64,000 bases of DNA from Streptomyces wuyuanensis (lineage in GTDB: Bacteria > Actinomycetota > Actinomycetes > Streptomycetales > Streptomycetaceae). The notes below the pieces were generated by a model, which was given only the letters and a program-made list of their open reading frames with translations, was not told the DNA's origin and searched no databases. Positions 6,321 through 14,723 of this stretch are shown in pieces (position 1 is the first letter of the stretch; every line of letters starts with the position of its first letter). The stretch is from the NCBI RefSeq assembly GCF_900103455.1, contig NZ_FNHI01000016.1, positions 124,001 to 188,000 on the forward strand. The letters are read 5' to 3'. A program made the position numbers and the translations under genes.

Positions 6321-8551
6321 CCCGCCCCTTCGCAGCCGACGCCCTGCGCCGGCCCGCCGAGGCGCCCCCCGGTGCGGCGCCCGATGAAGCCGGCGCCGCC
6401 GGCGAAGGCCACGGCCCCCGCTTCCGGACCTACCGGGCCGAACTGCCGGACGTCTGCCCCACCGACCCCACCCGGATGACGTTCACCGCCGACGCCGAAG
6501 GACGCTGCCAGGTGTTCACCTGGGACGCGACGACGGGGCGGGCACGGCAGGTGACGGACCGCCCGGGCGGCACGCTGCACTGCGCCATCGACCACGACGC
6601 GCGGGTGTGGTGGTTCGACGAGGACGCCGACGGCCGCGGCCACTGGCGGTTCCGGCCCTTCGACGGCGGCGAGGACCGGCCGGCGCTGGAGGGCGTTCCG
6701 TACGGCGCGCCGCGCGGGCTCGCCCTCACCCCCGGCGGCACGGTCGCCGTCGCGACGGCCGCGGACGGCGGCACCACCGTCCACATCGGCCGGCGCGGCG
6801 GCCGGGCCCGTACCGTGACCCGCGTCGAGGGGCACGCCGTGCTCGCGGGGATCTCACCGGACGGGCGGCATCTCGCCATCGGCGGCCCGGCCGGCTCCGA
6901 TCGCGCGGTCACTGTGCTGTCCCCGGACGGCACCGTACGGGCGGTGCTCCGCGGCGGCCCGCACGGCGGGGAACTGTGGGCGCTCGGCTTCCGGCCGCGG
7001 CGAGGCGCCGACGCCGACCAGACCCACCACACCGACAGCACCGACGGCACCGACGGCACCGACGGCACCGACGGCACCGGCCGCGAACCCGGCGACGCCC
7101 ACACCGACCACAGCGACCACGGCGGCACCGGCCGCGAACCCGGCGACACCGACACCGAGTTACTGCTCGTCAGGCAGCACCGCGACCGGTACGTCCTCGC
7201 CGTCTGGCGCCCCGGCACCGGAGTCGGCGCCTGGGAGTGGTGCGCCTTCGACACGGAGATCACCGCCTCCTGGTACCCGGACCGCGACGGCGTGCTGATC
7301 CGGCAGGAACGCCACGGCCGCAGCCTGCTCCACCGCGCCGATCCGGCCCGGCGCTCGATCGCCCTCGTGCCGACTCCGCCCGGAACCCTGCTGGCCGCCG
7401 CCGCTCGGCCCGGCGGGGACGTGCACTACCTGTGGACGTCGGCCGCCCAGCCGCCGCGCATGGTGTCGACCGCGGGCACCCCGCTGCCGCCGCTCGGCAC
7501 CGTCGAGGGGACCGTGCCGGGCGACCACCGCGAGGTGTGGACCCCGGGTCCGGACGGCCCGGTGCACAGCCTGCTCGCCCTGCCCGACGGCATCCTCCCG
7601 GCACCGGCGGTGTTCCTGGTGCACGGCGGTCCGGCGGACCACGACCGGGACGCATACGACGGTGTCGGGCACTCCCTGGTGGCCTCCGGGTTCGCGGTCG
7701 TACGCGTCAACTACCGCGGGTCGACCGGCTACGGGCCGCGCTGGCGCCGCGCCTACCCGGACGGCGTGGGCCTCACCCAGGTGCGGGATCTGGCCGCCGT
7801 ACGGGCCGACCTCGTACGCCGCGGCCTGGTGCGGGCCGACGCCACCGCCCTGTGGGGCAGTTCGTGGGGCGGCTATCTCGCGCTGCTGGCGGCAGGCGTC
7901 GACCCGGCCCTGTGGCGCGCCGCCGTCGCGGTGAAGCCGGTGGCCGACTGCGCCGCCGCCCACCGCACCGCCACGCCCGCACTGCGCGCCCTCGACGAGC
8001 GGCTGTTCGGCGGCACGCCCGATCAGGTGCCCGAGGCCTACGCCCGCAGCTCCCCGGTGAGCCACGTGTCCCGCGTACGTGCCCCGCTGCTGGTCGTCGC
8101 CGCCGAGCGTGACGACAAGTGCCCACCGGAGCAGGTGCGCGGCTATCTGCGGGCGCTGGCCCGCGCGGGCGTACGGCACGAGGCCATGTGGCTCGACACC
8201 GGCCACGACGGCTACGACGGCCGCGACCACGTCGCCGTACTGCGCCGTGCCATCGGCTTCCTGGACCGCGAACTGCGCCGCACCGGCCGGCCGGGCTCCC
8301 GCGCCCCGGGCCGGCGGGCCGGGCGCGTCCAGACGTCCCGCTCCGACCCGGAGGGGGATCCCGGCGGGCCGCCGGCAGCGGCGGCCACCGGGACATGCAC
8401 CACCTCAGCGCACGACAGAGAGGAGGACACCGTGCAGAAGGACGTCATCAACAACGACCCGCTGGCGGGTGACGAGGAGAACCGCAAGCCGAGCGTCGGG
8501 ATCACCATCACGATCCCGTTCCGCAACGCCGAGGACTCCGAGGAGGACTGA
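6317..8551 (+). CDS. S9 (prolyl oligopeptidase-type) peptidase; frame runs on into the peptide gene
   Basis: The N-terminal beta-propeller spans roughly residues 40-400 and the alpha/beta-hydrolase domain roughly 400-660. The nucleophile elbow WGSSWGGYLALL, the Asp in VVAAERDDKCPP and the His in TGHDGYDG form the expected Ser/Asp/His triad. GTG at 6317 overlaps the MFS stop. The catalytic domain ends near 8300, but no stop codon occurs until 8551. The last 130 bp before 8432 have weaker codon use (gat, gca, aca, tca, aga) and contain a ribosome site, so the true peptidase probably ends functionally near 8300 and the rest is a run-on. A Thr/Asp/Gly-rich insertion (7020-7165) interrupts the propeller. 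A role in cutting the leader peptide is inferred from context. Confidence 0.8.
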   Translation: MTRPFAADALRRPAEAPPGAAPDEAGAAGEGHGPRFRTYRAELPDVCPTDPTRMTFTADAEGRCQVFTWDATTGRARQVTDRPGGTLHCAIDHDARVWWFDEDADGRGHWRFRPFDGGEDRPALEGVPYGAPRGLALTPGGTVAVATAADGGTTVHIGRRGGRARTVTRVEGHAVLAGISPDGRHLAIGGPAGSDRAVTVLSPDGTVRAVLRGGPHGGELWALGFRPRRGADADQTHHTDSTDGTDGTDGTDGTGREPGDAHTDHSDHGGTGREPGDTDTELLLVRQHRDRYVLAVWRPGTGVGAWEWCAFDTEITASWYPDRDGVLIRQERHGRSLLHRADPARRSIALVPTPPGTLLAAAARPGGDVHYLWTSAAQPPRMVSTAGTPLPPLGTVEGTVPGDHREVWTPGPDGPVHSLLALPDGILPAPAVFLVHGGPADHDRDAYDGVGHSLVASGFAVVRVNYRGSTGYGPRWRRAYPDGVGLTQVRDLAAVRADLVRRGLVRADATALWGSSWGGYLALLAAGVDPALWRAAVAVKPVADCAAAHRTATPALRALDERLFGGTPDQVPEAYARSSPVSHVSRVRAPLLVVAAERDDKCPPEQVRGYLRALARAGVRHEAMWLDTGHDGYDGRDHVAVLRRAIGFLDRELRRTGRPGSRAPGRRAGRVQTSRSDPEGDPGGPPAAAATGTCTTSAHDREEDTVQKDVINNDPLAGDEENRKPSVGITITIPFRNAEDSEED
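7020..7165 (+). repeat. low-complexity Asp/Thr/Gly repeat inside the S9 peptidase
   Basis: The codons for DGT are repeated four times in a row, and a 24-bp stretch encoding GTGREPGD occurs twice (near 7075 and 7126). The segment encodes about 48 polar residues inserted between propeller blades. It is probably a flexible surface loop grown by slippage. Confidence 0.7.
8432..8551 (+). CDS. candidate RiPP precursor peptide
   Basis: A 39-residue peptide beginning VQKDVINNDPLAG, followed by an acidic/polar segment (DEENRKPS) and a C-terminal part with the alternating motif GITITIPF and then an acidic tail NAEDSEED. GTG at 8432 is preceded by a perfect AGGAGG (8421-8426) with five bases between, far better than expected by chance. 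It is in the same frame as the S9 peptidase and shares its stop codon. A hairpin follows, then the B12-type radical SAM enzyme. Size, position and composition fit a RiPP precursor whose Thr/Ile/Pro/Phe stretch may be the modified core. No Cys is present, so thioether or lanthionine bridges are excluded. The family is not recognised with certainty. Confidence 0.65.
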   Translation: MQKDVINNDPLAGDEENRKPSVGITITIPFRNAEDSEED

Positions 8552-8557
8552 CCCGGC

Positions 8558-8592
8558 CCGGCCGGCCCGCAGAACGCCCCCGGGCCGGCCGG
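8558..8592 (+). terminator. hairpin after precursor peptide (attenuator)
   Basis: A perfect 12-bp inverted repeat, CCGGCCGGCCCG (8558-8569) and its complement (8581-8592), with an 11-base loop, starts six bases after the stop codon. There is no T-tract. In RiPP operons such hairpins let most transcripts end after the precursor while some continue into enzyme genes. Confidence 0.65.
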
Positions 8593-8707
8593 TACCGCCG
8601 AAGCCCCGCGTCCGCCCGGCGTGACGACCCACCGCCGGGCGGACCGGCCCAACTTCCGCACCCCAGCACCCACCGACCCACCGTTCGAGGACCGTCAAGG
8701 AGCCGAC

Positions 8708-10693
8708 GTGCGCGTACTGCTGGTCAACATGCCCTGGTCCCCCATCGACCTGCCCTCACTCGCCCTCGGCATCCTCAAGCGCAGCGTCGACGAGCGGGTT
8801 CCGGGGGCCACGGCCGAAGTGCTCCACGCCAACCTGGAGTTCACCGACTGGATCACGGCACGCCGGGAGTTCGCCGCCGACGACTACGAGTACTACTCCC
8901 TGTCCTCCTACTTCATGGGGTGCGGCGACTGGGTGTTCTCCTCGGCGCTGTACGGGGATCCCTCGTGGCGGGAGGACGAGTTCGCCTCGGTGATGAAGGG
9001 CAAGCTGCGTGCGTCGCGGATGCGGATGACGCGGGAGCTGCACCGCGAGGTGCCGCAGTTCGTGGAGGAGATCGCCCGGCGCATCGTCGAGCACGCCCCG
9101 GACGTCGTCGGGTTCACCTCCACCTTCCAGCAGAACACCGCCGCGCTCGCGGCCGCCCGCCACGTCAAACGGCTCGCGCCGCACATCGTGACCGTGATGG
9201 GCGGGGCGAACTGCGATGCCGAGCAGGGCGCGGCGGTGCACCGGAACTTCCCGTTCGTGGACCACGTCGTGCGTGGCGAGGGCGAGACCGCGTTCCCGGA
9301 GCTGGTGAGGGCGCTGGCCGAGAAGCGGTCCGATCTCGGCGGCATTCCGGGCCTGTGCCACCGGGCCGCCGACGGCACCAGCGTCGTCAACCCGATGGCC
9401 ACCGCGCCGCTGCCGCCCGCCCACATCCTCCCGCCCGACTACAGCGGCTACTTCGAGTGCCTGGCCGCCTCGGTGGCCCGCAACTGGGTGGAGCCGAAAC
9501 TCGTCGTCGAGGGCGCCCGCGGCTGCTGGTGGGGCGAGAAGCACCACTGCACGTTCTGCGGGCTCAACGGGTCCTTCATGCAGTTCCGCAGCAAGAGCCC
9601 GGACGTCTTCTACGAGGAGATCATGGACCTGGCCCGGCGCCACCGGGTCCTGGACATGTACGTCGTCGACAACATCCTCGACATGGGCTACTTGAGCACC
9701 GTGCTGCCCCGCATCATCGACAGCGGCTACGACCTGCGGCTGCACATCGAGATCAAGGCGAACATGCGGCGGCCGCAGCTGCGCACGCTGTCCGACGCGG
9801 GGCTCATCTACGTCCAGCCCGGCATCGAGAGCCTCAACAACCGGGTGCTCGACCTGATGGACAAGGGCGTCAGCGGCTGCCAGAACGTGCGCATGCTGCG
9901 CGACGGCGCCGAGACGGGCCTGTCGGTGTCCTGGAACTATCTGCACGGCTTCCCGGGTGAGACCGCGGAGGACTACGAGCCGGTCATCGCGCAGATCCCC
10001 GCCCTGGAGCATCTCGACCCGCCCGTCGACCTGTCCGCGCGGATCGCGATCGAGCGGTTCAGCCCGTACTTCAACCGGCCCGAACTCGGCTTCACGGGGC
10101 TGCGGCCCGAGGCGCACTACCGCTTCACCTACGACCTGCCCGAGGAGGAGCTGTACGACCTCGCCTACGTCTTCGAGGCACCGGCCCGCGGAATCGGCGA
10201 GCCGACCGTGAGCGCGCTCAACGACGCGCTGGCAGGCTGGAAGAAGCACCACACCGACGCCCGGCTGACGCACACCGACCTCGGTGACCGGATCGTGCTC
10301 GTCAGCCGGCGCCGGGCCTTCCCGTGGCGTGCGACGGAGCTCTCCGACCCGTTCGAGGTGGCGCTGTTCCGGCTGCTGGACCAGCCGCACGCCCCGGCCC
10401 CGCTCGCCCGCAAGGCGGCGACCCGCGTCCCCGGGGACCCGCGCGGCCAGGAGGAGGTGGAGCGGATCCTGGACTCATGGGTCGACCTGGGCATCGTCTT
10501 CACCGACGGCGGCCAGTACGTGCACATCGCCCCGGCCGCGGTGAACGAGGACCTGCTGCGGCTGGACTTCATGCGGCATCTGCACAGGAGCGGTGCCACG
10601 CACTCGGCGGGCGGCGGTGCCTGGGCCGACGGCGGTGACCGCGGCCTGGCGGACGCGCCGGGCGACGCGGTCCAGCCCCCGGTGTCGGTCTGA
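8708..10693 (+). CDS. B12-binding radical SAM, RiPP maturation protein 1 type
   Basis: A 661-residue protein. Residues 1-200 form a cobalamin-binding Rossmann domain (VRVLLVNMPWSPIDLPSLALG, then VGFTSTFQQN and VMGGANCD). Residues about 255-480 are the radical SAM barrel. The cluster motif is C273-x7-C281-x2-C284 (CWWGEKHHCTFCGLN) rather than the usual CX3CX2C; this is a feature of the ribosomal peptide maturation radical SAM protein 1 group (TIGR03975), as I recall it. GTG at 8708 has an AAGGAG ribosome site; an in-frame GTG at 8621 has none. The family is annotated as RiPP C-methyltransferase, adding methyl groups to unactivated carbons of a precursor peptide. The substrate here would be the 39-residue peptide. 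Confidence 0.85.
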   Translation: MRVLLVNMPWSPIDLPSLALGILKRSVDERVPGATAEVLHANLEFTDWITARREFAADDYEYYSLSSYFMGCGDWVFSSALYGDPSWREDEFASVMKGKLRASRMRMTRELHREVPQFVEEIARRIVEHAPDVVGFTSTFQQNTAALAAARHVKRLAPHIVTVMGGANCDAEQGAAVHRNFPFVDHVVRGEGETAFPELVRALAEKRSDLGGIPGLCHRAADGTSVVNPMATAPLPPAHILPPDYSGYFECLAASVARNWVEPKLVVEGARGCWWGEKHHCTFCGLNGSFMQFRSKSPDVFYEEIMDLARRHRVLDMYVVDNILDMGYLSTVLPRIIDSGYDLRLHIEIKANMRRPQLRTLSDAGLIYVQPGIESLNNRVLDLMDKGVSGCQNVRMLRDGAETGLSVSWNYLHGFPGETAEDYEPVIAQIPALEHLDPPVDLSARIAIERFSPYFNRPELGFTGLRPEAHYRFTYDLPEEELYDLAYVFEAPARGIGEPTVSALNDALAGWKKHHTDARLTHTDLGDRIVLVSRRRAFPWRATELSDPFEVALFRLLDQPHAPAPLARKAATRVPGDPRGQEEVERILDSWVDLGIVFTDGGQYVHIAPAAVNEDLLRLDFMRHLHRSGATHSAGGGAWADGGDRGLADAPGDAVQPPVSV

Positions 10694-10731
10694 CCGCAGC
10701 CCCCGGTACCCCCGCACCCTCAGGAGGCTCC

Positions 10732-11427
10732 ATGACCAGCACAGTCCACCCGCCGGCCGGCACCGCGGACGACGTCCCGCTGACGGTCACCGCCTGGCGC
10801 GACTACGACCCCGACGCCTGTGCTCTGCCCGGCATGGCGCTGGGCAGCCACCGGCTGTCGGGCCCGATGAGCGAGGAGACCGACCGGCTGTGGGGCCTCG
10901 GGGCCCGGCGGGTCGTGGTGCCGCGCACCGTCGACCTGACGCCCGCGGCCAACGCAGGTGCCGCCGCCGCGCGCGGCACGGTGCGGTCGCTGTGCCTCGT
11001 CCGGGATCTCACCGCCCGTGCCGTGCTCGTCGAGTGGCGGCTGCGGCTCGCGCCCGGCGACGACGAGACGTGGAAGCTGCTCAGCCATCTCCAGCCGCCG
11101 CAGCGGCTGGAGGGTCCGGAGCATGCGGAGGATCATCTGCTCGCCTGGCGGAACAGCCACTACCTGTGCAAGTGCCTGTGGCGCCAGGGCCCGGGATTCC
11201 TCCAGATCCGCGACCGGCGCTGGGGCGACCTGCGCCGCTTCACCTGCGACGAGCCGCACTACCACGATGCCATCGCCCGGCTGGACCACGGCGCCCCGGC
11301 GGCGGACGTCCCGCCGGACGCCCTGGCCGACTTCACCGAGGAGCATCTCGTCCTGCGCGTCGGTGACCTGGCCTGGTGGCTGCCGTACCGGGTGAAGCGA
11401 TGGATCCAGGAGGCGATGGCGATCTGA
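10732..11427 (+). CDS. DUF5825 family protein, RiPP partner
   Basis: A 231-residue soluble protein starting 38 bp after the radical SAM gene with an AGGAGG ribosome site (CAGGAGGCTCC ATG). Segments such as LTVTAWRDYDPDACALPGM, RRVVVPRTVDLTPAANA and LLAWRNSHYLCKCLWRQGPG are what I recognise as the DUF5825 family, which is found next to B12 radical SAM RiPP enzymes in Streptomyces. Its role is unknown; possibilities are a precursor-binding partner or a chaperone for the radical SAM enzyme. It appears to be the last gene of the operon. Confidence 0.7.
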   Translation: MTSTVHPPAGTADDVPLTVTAWRDYDPDACALPGMALGSHRLSGPMSEETDRLWGLGARRVVVPRTVDLTPAANAGAAAARGTVRSLCLVRDLTARAVLVEWRLRLAPGDDETWKLLSHLQPPQRLEGPEHAEDHLLAWRNSHYLCKCLWRQGPGFLQIRDRRWGDLRRFTCDEPHYHDAIARLDHGAPAADVPPDALADFTEEHLVLRVGDLAWWLPYRVKRWIQEAMAI

Positions 11428-11502
11428 CCGCCGGCGGGCCGCGGTGCGGCGGGGCTCCACGGAGGGCCGCGCCGCCCGCCGGGCGCGCGGGACCGCCGGT
11501 CC

Positions 11503-11730
11503 TCAGAACAGCGTCGGGTCCGCCTGGCCCGCCCCCTCCGTGCCGGGGAGCTCCTCCTGGTGGCCCGCCTCGTCCACCGCGGGGACGCGCGTCATGCTTC
11601 CCTCGCACAGGACGAGCGCCCTGCGGCTGCGCTTGTGGTCGTGGACGGACACCATGCCGTACGCGCTCGTCGGCGCCCCTGCGTACACCCCGCCGCACAC
11701 CGGGCACTTCACCCGCGGATACCTGGCCAT
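11503..11730 (-). CDS. small CxxC protein, conserved hypothetical
   Basis: A 75-residue protein with a CPVC knuckle at residues 9-12 (VKCPVCGGVYAG) and a third Cys in ALVLCEGS near residue 42. It may bind zinc with two or more of these Cys, though only three are visible. It has a basic His/Lys/Arg stretch in the middle and an acidic C-terminus. The start at 11730 is the first ATG before the conserved part. It lies convergent to the DUF5825 gene and divergent from the M64 peptidase. The function is unknown. Confidence 0.65.
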   Translation of the reverse strand: MARYPRVKCPVCGGVYAGAPTSAYGMVSVHDHKRSRRALVLCEGSMTRVPAVDEAGHQEELPGTEGAGQADPTLF

Positions 11731-11800
11731 GACCCCAGTGTCGTACACGCCACCGACACCGGCCTCGGCACGCGGACGCGCCATGGCCGACTCGGCTGTC

Positions 11801-11830
11801 TTTACGGTGTGTTGGACCCGGCCATACGCT
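11801..11830 (+). promoter_or_regulatory. candidate promoter of the M64 peptidase gene
   Basis: TTTACG (11801-11806), an 18-bp spacer and TACGCT (11825-11830) lie directly before the ATG at 11839. The implied transcript would have almost no leader. Confidence 0.35.
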
Positions 11831-11838
11831 CCCGCCTC

Positions 11839-13788
11839 ATGGACACCTCCGGCACACGTCTTCCCGGGGTCACGGCGCTCGCCGCCGCGGGCGCGCTGCT
11901 CCTCACCTGTCTCCTCGGCCCCGCGGCCTCGGCGTCGGCCGTCGCAGGAGAGCCGCCGGCACCGCCGCAGCGCCCGGCGGCGTCCTCCGCGTCGCCCGTG
12001 ACCGGGAGCGCGAGCGTCGTGCCCGTGCAGACGACGGGACCCGTGGACAAGCGGTTCAACCTGGTCTTCCTCGGCGACGGCTACACCGCCGCCGAGACGG
12101 GGAAGTTCCGCGCGGACGTCGACAGGCATCTGAACGTGCTGTGGAGCATCGAGCCGTTCGCCTCGTACCGCTCGTACGTCAACGTGTGGGCGGTCGAGGC
12201 GCCGTCGGCGGATTCGGGCGTCGACTGCGACCCCTCGCTGGACGCACCGCGCCGCGACACCCCGCTGAACATGGGCTTCTGGGGCGGATGCAACGCCGGC
12301 AGCGTGCAGCGCCTGCTCACCGTCGACAGCGGCGCCGCGACCGCGCTCGCCGACCTGGTCGAGGGGACGTCGGCCGCCAACCGGCAGATCGTGGCGCTCG
12401 CCAACAGCGACACGTACGGCGGCGCGGGCGGCACGTACGCCACGGCGTCCGGCGGGAACGCGCTCTCGTCCCTGATCACCCCGCACGAGATCGGCCATTC
12501 GCTCGGCAGGCTCCAGGACGAGTACGACTACTACGCGCGCGGTGTCCCGGGCGGTGCGTACGAGGGCGGCGAACCGGCCTCCGTCCACCACACCCTCTTC
12601 ACCGAACGGGAGATGCGGGAGCAGCGGGCCAAGTGGTGGCGCTGGCTGGGCGAGCCGAGCGAGTCCGGCGGCACCATCGGCCGGTACGAGGGCGGGCTGT
12701 ACAGCACCAAGGGCGTGTGGCGGCCCAGCAGGCACTCCCTGATGAAGACGCTCGGCTACGCCTTCGACCAGGTGGAGCGGGAAGTAATGGTGGGGGCGAT
12801 CTCCGGGAAGGTGAACCTGGTCCAGGGACACACGCCGAACACCGGCCCGATCGGTGCCGACCGGACCGTGTGGGTGGAGACGCTGCATCCCGTCGGCGGT
12901 GAACTCGACGTCGCCTGGCGGCTCGACGGCCGTCCGCTGCGGACCGTCGACGGCGCCCGCACGATCGATCTGCGCCGTCTCGGCCTCGGCCGGGGCACGC
13001 ACACCCTGACGGCGACCGTCACCGACCCGACGCCGTTCGTCCGCGACCCGGCCGTCCGCGGCTCGGCCGCACTGACCCGCACGGTGTCCTGGACGGTCGA
13101 CACCGAGGTGCGCACCGAGCACACGCCCGTCGCCGCGGCGTTCACCGGACACACCGCCACGGCCGCACCGGTCGGGGCGGACGCCGTGGTGTACGCGGAC
13201 ACCACGCATCCGTCCGACCGGACGTATGCCGTCCGGTGGGCGCTGGACGGCCGGCCGCTCGTCCGGCCGGGCAACGACCGTGATCTGGACCTCGGTTCGC
13301 TGCGACTGCGGCCCGGCACGCACGTGCTGACGGCCCGCGTTCCCGGTTCGGGCGCCGTACTTCGCTGGACGGTGGACGCGGTCCCGGCCGCGGGCGCCCA
13401 CGAGTTGTCCGAGCCGCTGCGGACGGTCCGGCGGCCCGGCCGGCCGGTGGAGTACGTGTACGACGGCCCCTTCACCATGCGGCTGACCGCCCGTGACGAC
13501 CGGGCGGGCGCCGTCGTCTCCCAGTTCCGGGTGGACGGCGACGGCTGGTACACGTACTACGGCTGGCCGACGGACGCCGACGCGCCGTTCCGGTTCAGTC
13601 CGGAGGGCACGGTCGTCGACGACCTCGTCTACGGCAAGCTCGGCACTCCGCGCGCGGTGCCGTGGGACGACGCCACGCCCGACTACGGCACCCACACCGT
13701 CGAGCACCGCACGATCGACGCGGCCGGGAACGTGAGCGGGGCGACGCGCTTCCTCGTCACCCTGCTGCCCCCGGCCGCCTCGCGGTAG
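11839..13788 (+). CDS. secreted M64 family metallopeptidase
   Basis: A 649-residue protein with an N-terminal signal peptide (residues 1-37, ending SASA before AVAGEPP). The domain from about residue 65 begins with KRFNLVFLGDGYTAAE, typical of peptidase family M64 (IgA peptidase type). The zinc site is HEIGHSLGRLQDEY near residue 216, giving two His, the catalytic Glu and the downstream Asp. Two repeated beta-sandwich segments follow (from VWVETLHPVGGELDVAW and VYADTTHPSDRTYAVRW), which look like binding or structural domains. It is probably exported by Sec and acts outside the cell; the natural substrate is unknown. Confidence 0.85.
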   Translation: MDTSGTRLPGVTALAAAGALLLTCLLGPAASASAVAGEPPAPPQRPAASSASPVTGSASVVPVQTTGPVDKRFNLVFLGDGYTAAETGKFRADVDRHLNVLWSIEPFASYRSYVNVWAVEAPSADSGVDCDPSLDAPRRDTPLNMGFWGGCNAGSVQRLLTVDSGAATALADLVEGTSAANRQIVALANSDTYGGAGGTYATASGGNALSSLITPHEIGHSLGRLQDEYDYYARGVPGGAYEGGEPASVHHTLFTEREMREQRAKWWRWLGEPSESGGTIGRYEGGLYSTKGVWRPSRHSLMKTLGYAFDQVEREVMVGAISGKVNLVQGHTPNTGPIGADRTVWVETLHPVGGELDVAWRLDGRPLRTVDGARTIDLRRLGLGRGTHTLTATVTDPTPFVRDPAVRGSAALTRTVSWTVDTEVRTEHTPVAAAFTGHTATAAPVGADAVVYADTTHPSDRTYAVRWALDGRPLVRPGNDRDLDLGSLRLRPGTHVLTARVPGSGAVLRWTVDAVPAAGAHELSEPLRTVRRPGRPVEYVYDGPFTMRLTARDDRAGAVVSQFRVDGDGWYTYYGWPTDADAPFRFSPEGTVVDDLVYGKLGTPRAVPWDDATPDYGTHTVEHRTIDAAGNVSGATRFLVTLLPPAASR

Positions 13789-13800
13789 CTCCGTGAGGGC

Positions 13801-14613
13801 TCAAGGGCGGACGCGCGCCACGCCCGCGTAGCCCGGGATGGGGTCGTCGCCGGCGACGGCGACGACCTCGCCGAGCTCCGGATGCCAGTCGGCGGTCAGC
13901 GACACCCCGGGCTCGACGAGGTCGAGAGCGTCGAAGAACCGGGTGAACTCGTCGCGGGAGCGGGGCCGCAGGGTGAGTCCCCGCTGCTTGTACATGGCGC
14001 GCGCCATGGCGGCCTTCTCCGGGTCGAAGTCGCCGGTGGTGTGGGACAGCACGAGGTAGCTGCCGGGCGCGAGCTGGCCCACGAGCCGGCTCACCAGTTC
14101 GTAGGCGCCGTCCTCGTCGTCCACGAAGTGCAGCAGTGCGAGCAGCGACAGGGCGATGGGCCGGTCGAAGTCGAGGACCTTGCCGGCCGCCTCCAGGATG
14201 GCCTCCGGCCGGCGGGCGTCGGCCTGGATGTACTCGGTCGCCCCCTCGGGGGTGCTGCGCAACAGTGCCTCGGCGTGGGCGAGGACGATCGGGTCGTTGT
14301 CGCAGTAGACGACGCGGGACTCGGGTGCGACCTGCTGGGCTATCTGGTGGAGGTTGGGCTCGGTGGGGATGCCGGTGCCGACGTCGAGGTACTGGCGGAT
14401 GCCGTTGGCGCCGAGCCAGCGCGTGGCCCGGTGCATGAAGGCCCGGTTGACCCGGGCCATGTCGCGGCCGCGCGCGTCGAGCTTGAGGAGCTGCTTGGCC
14501 ATCTCCTCGTCGACCGGGTAGTTGTCCTTTCCGCCGAGGAACCAGTCGTACATCCGTGCCGGGTGCGGCTTGCTGGTGTCGATGCGTACGGCGGCGGGGT
14601 CTTGCCCGGTCAT
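13801..14613 (-). CDS. SAM-dependent methyltransferase, DUF574 type
   Basis: A 270-residue protein of the Methyltransf_19 (DUF574) family, very abundant in Streptomyces. HPARMYDWFLGGKDNYPVD is the hallmark N-terminal motif; IRQYLDVGTGIPTEPNLH is the SAM-binding loop; RVVYCDNDPIVLAHAEAL follows with the acidic residues that hold the ribose. Such genes often accompany XRE/DUF397 pairs, as here, where the DUF397 gene lies about 110 bp upstream on the same strand. The substrate is unknown. Confidence 0.85.
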   Translation of the reverse strand: MTGQDPAAVRIDTSKPHPARMYDWFLGGKDNYPVDEEMAKQLLKLDARGRDMARVNRAFMHRATRWLGANGIRQYLDVGTGIPTEPNLHQIAQQVAPESRVVYCDNDPIVLAHAEALLRSTPEGATEYIQADARRPEAILEAAGKVLDFDRPIALSLLALLHFVDDEDGAYELVSRLVGQLAPGSYLVLSHTTGDFDPEKAAMARAMYKQRGLTLRPRSRDEFTRFFDALDLVEPGVSLTADWHPELGEVVAVAGDDPIPGYAGVARVRP

Positions 14614-14723
14614 CTGGCGCCTCCAGGGGGTCGGGGTGTGGCGGTGGACGGACGAACTGCACGTACTGCGACGGTTGCCGACTCGGGGTCAGGCCGGTCG
14701 GGCCGGGCCCGGGGCTCGGTTGA

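Noticed and set aside
6317..8551. A deliberately fused peptidase-precursor protein as the only reading
   Set aside because: The strong internal ribosome site and GTG at 8432 and the weak codon use just before it make independent translation of the peptide more likely; fusion is kept only as an alternative.
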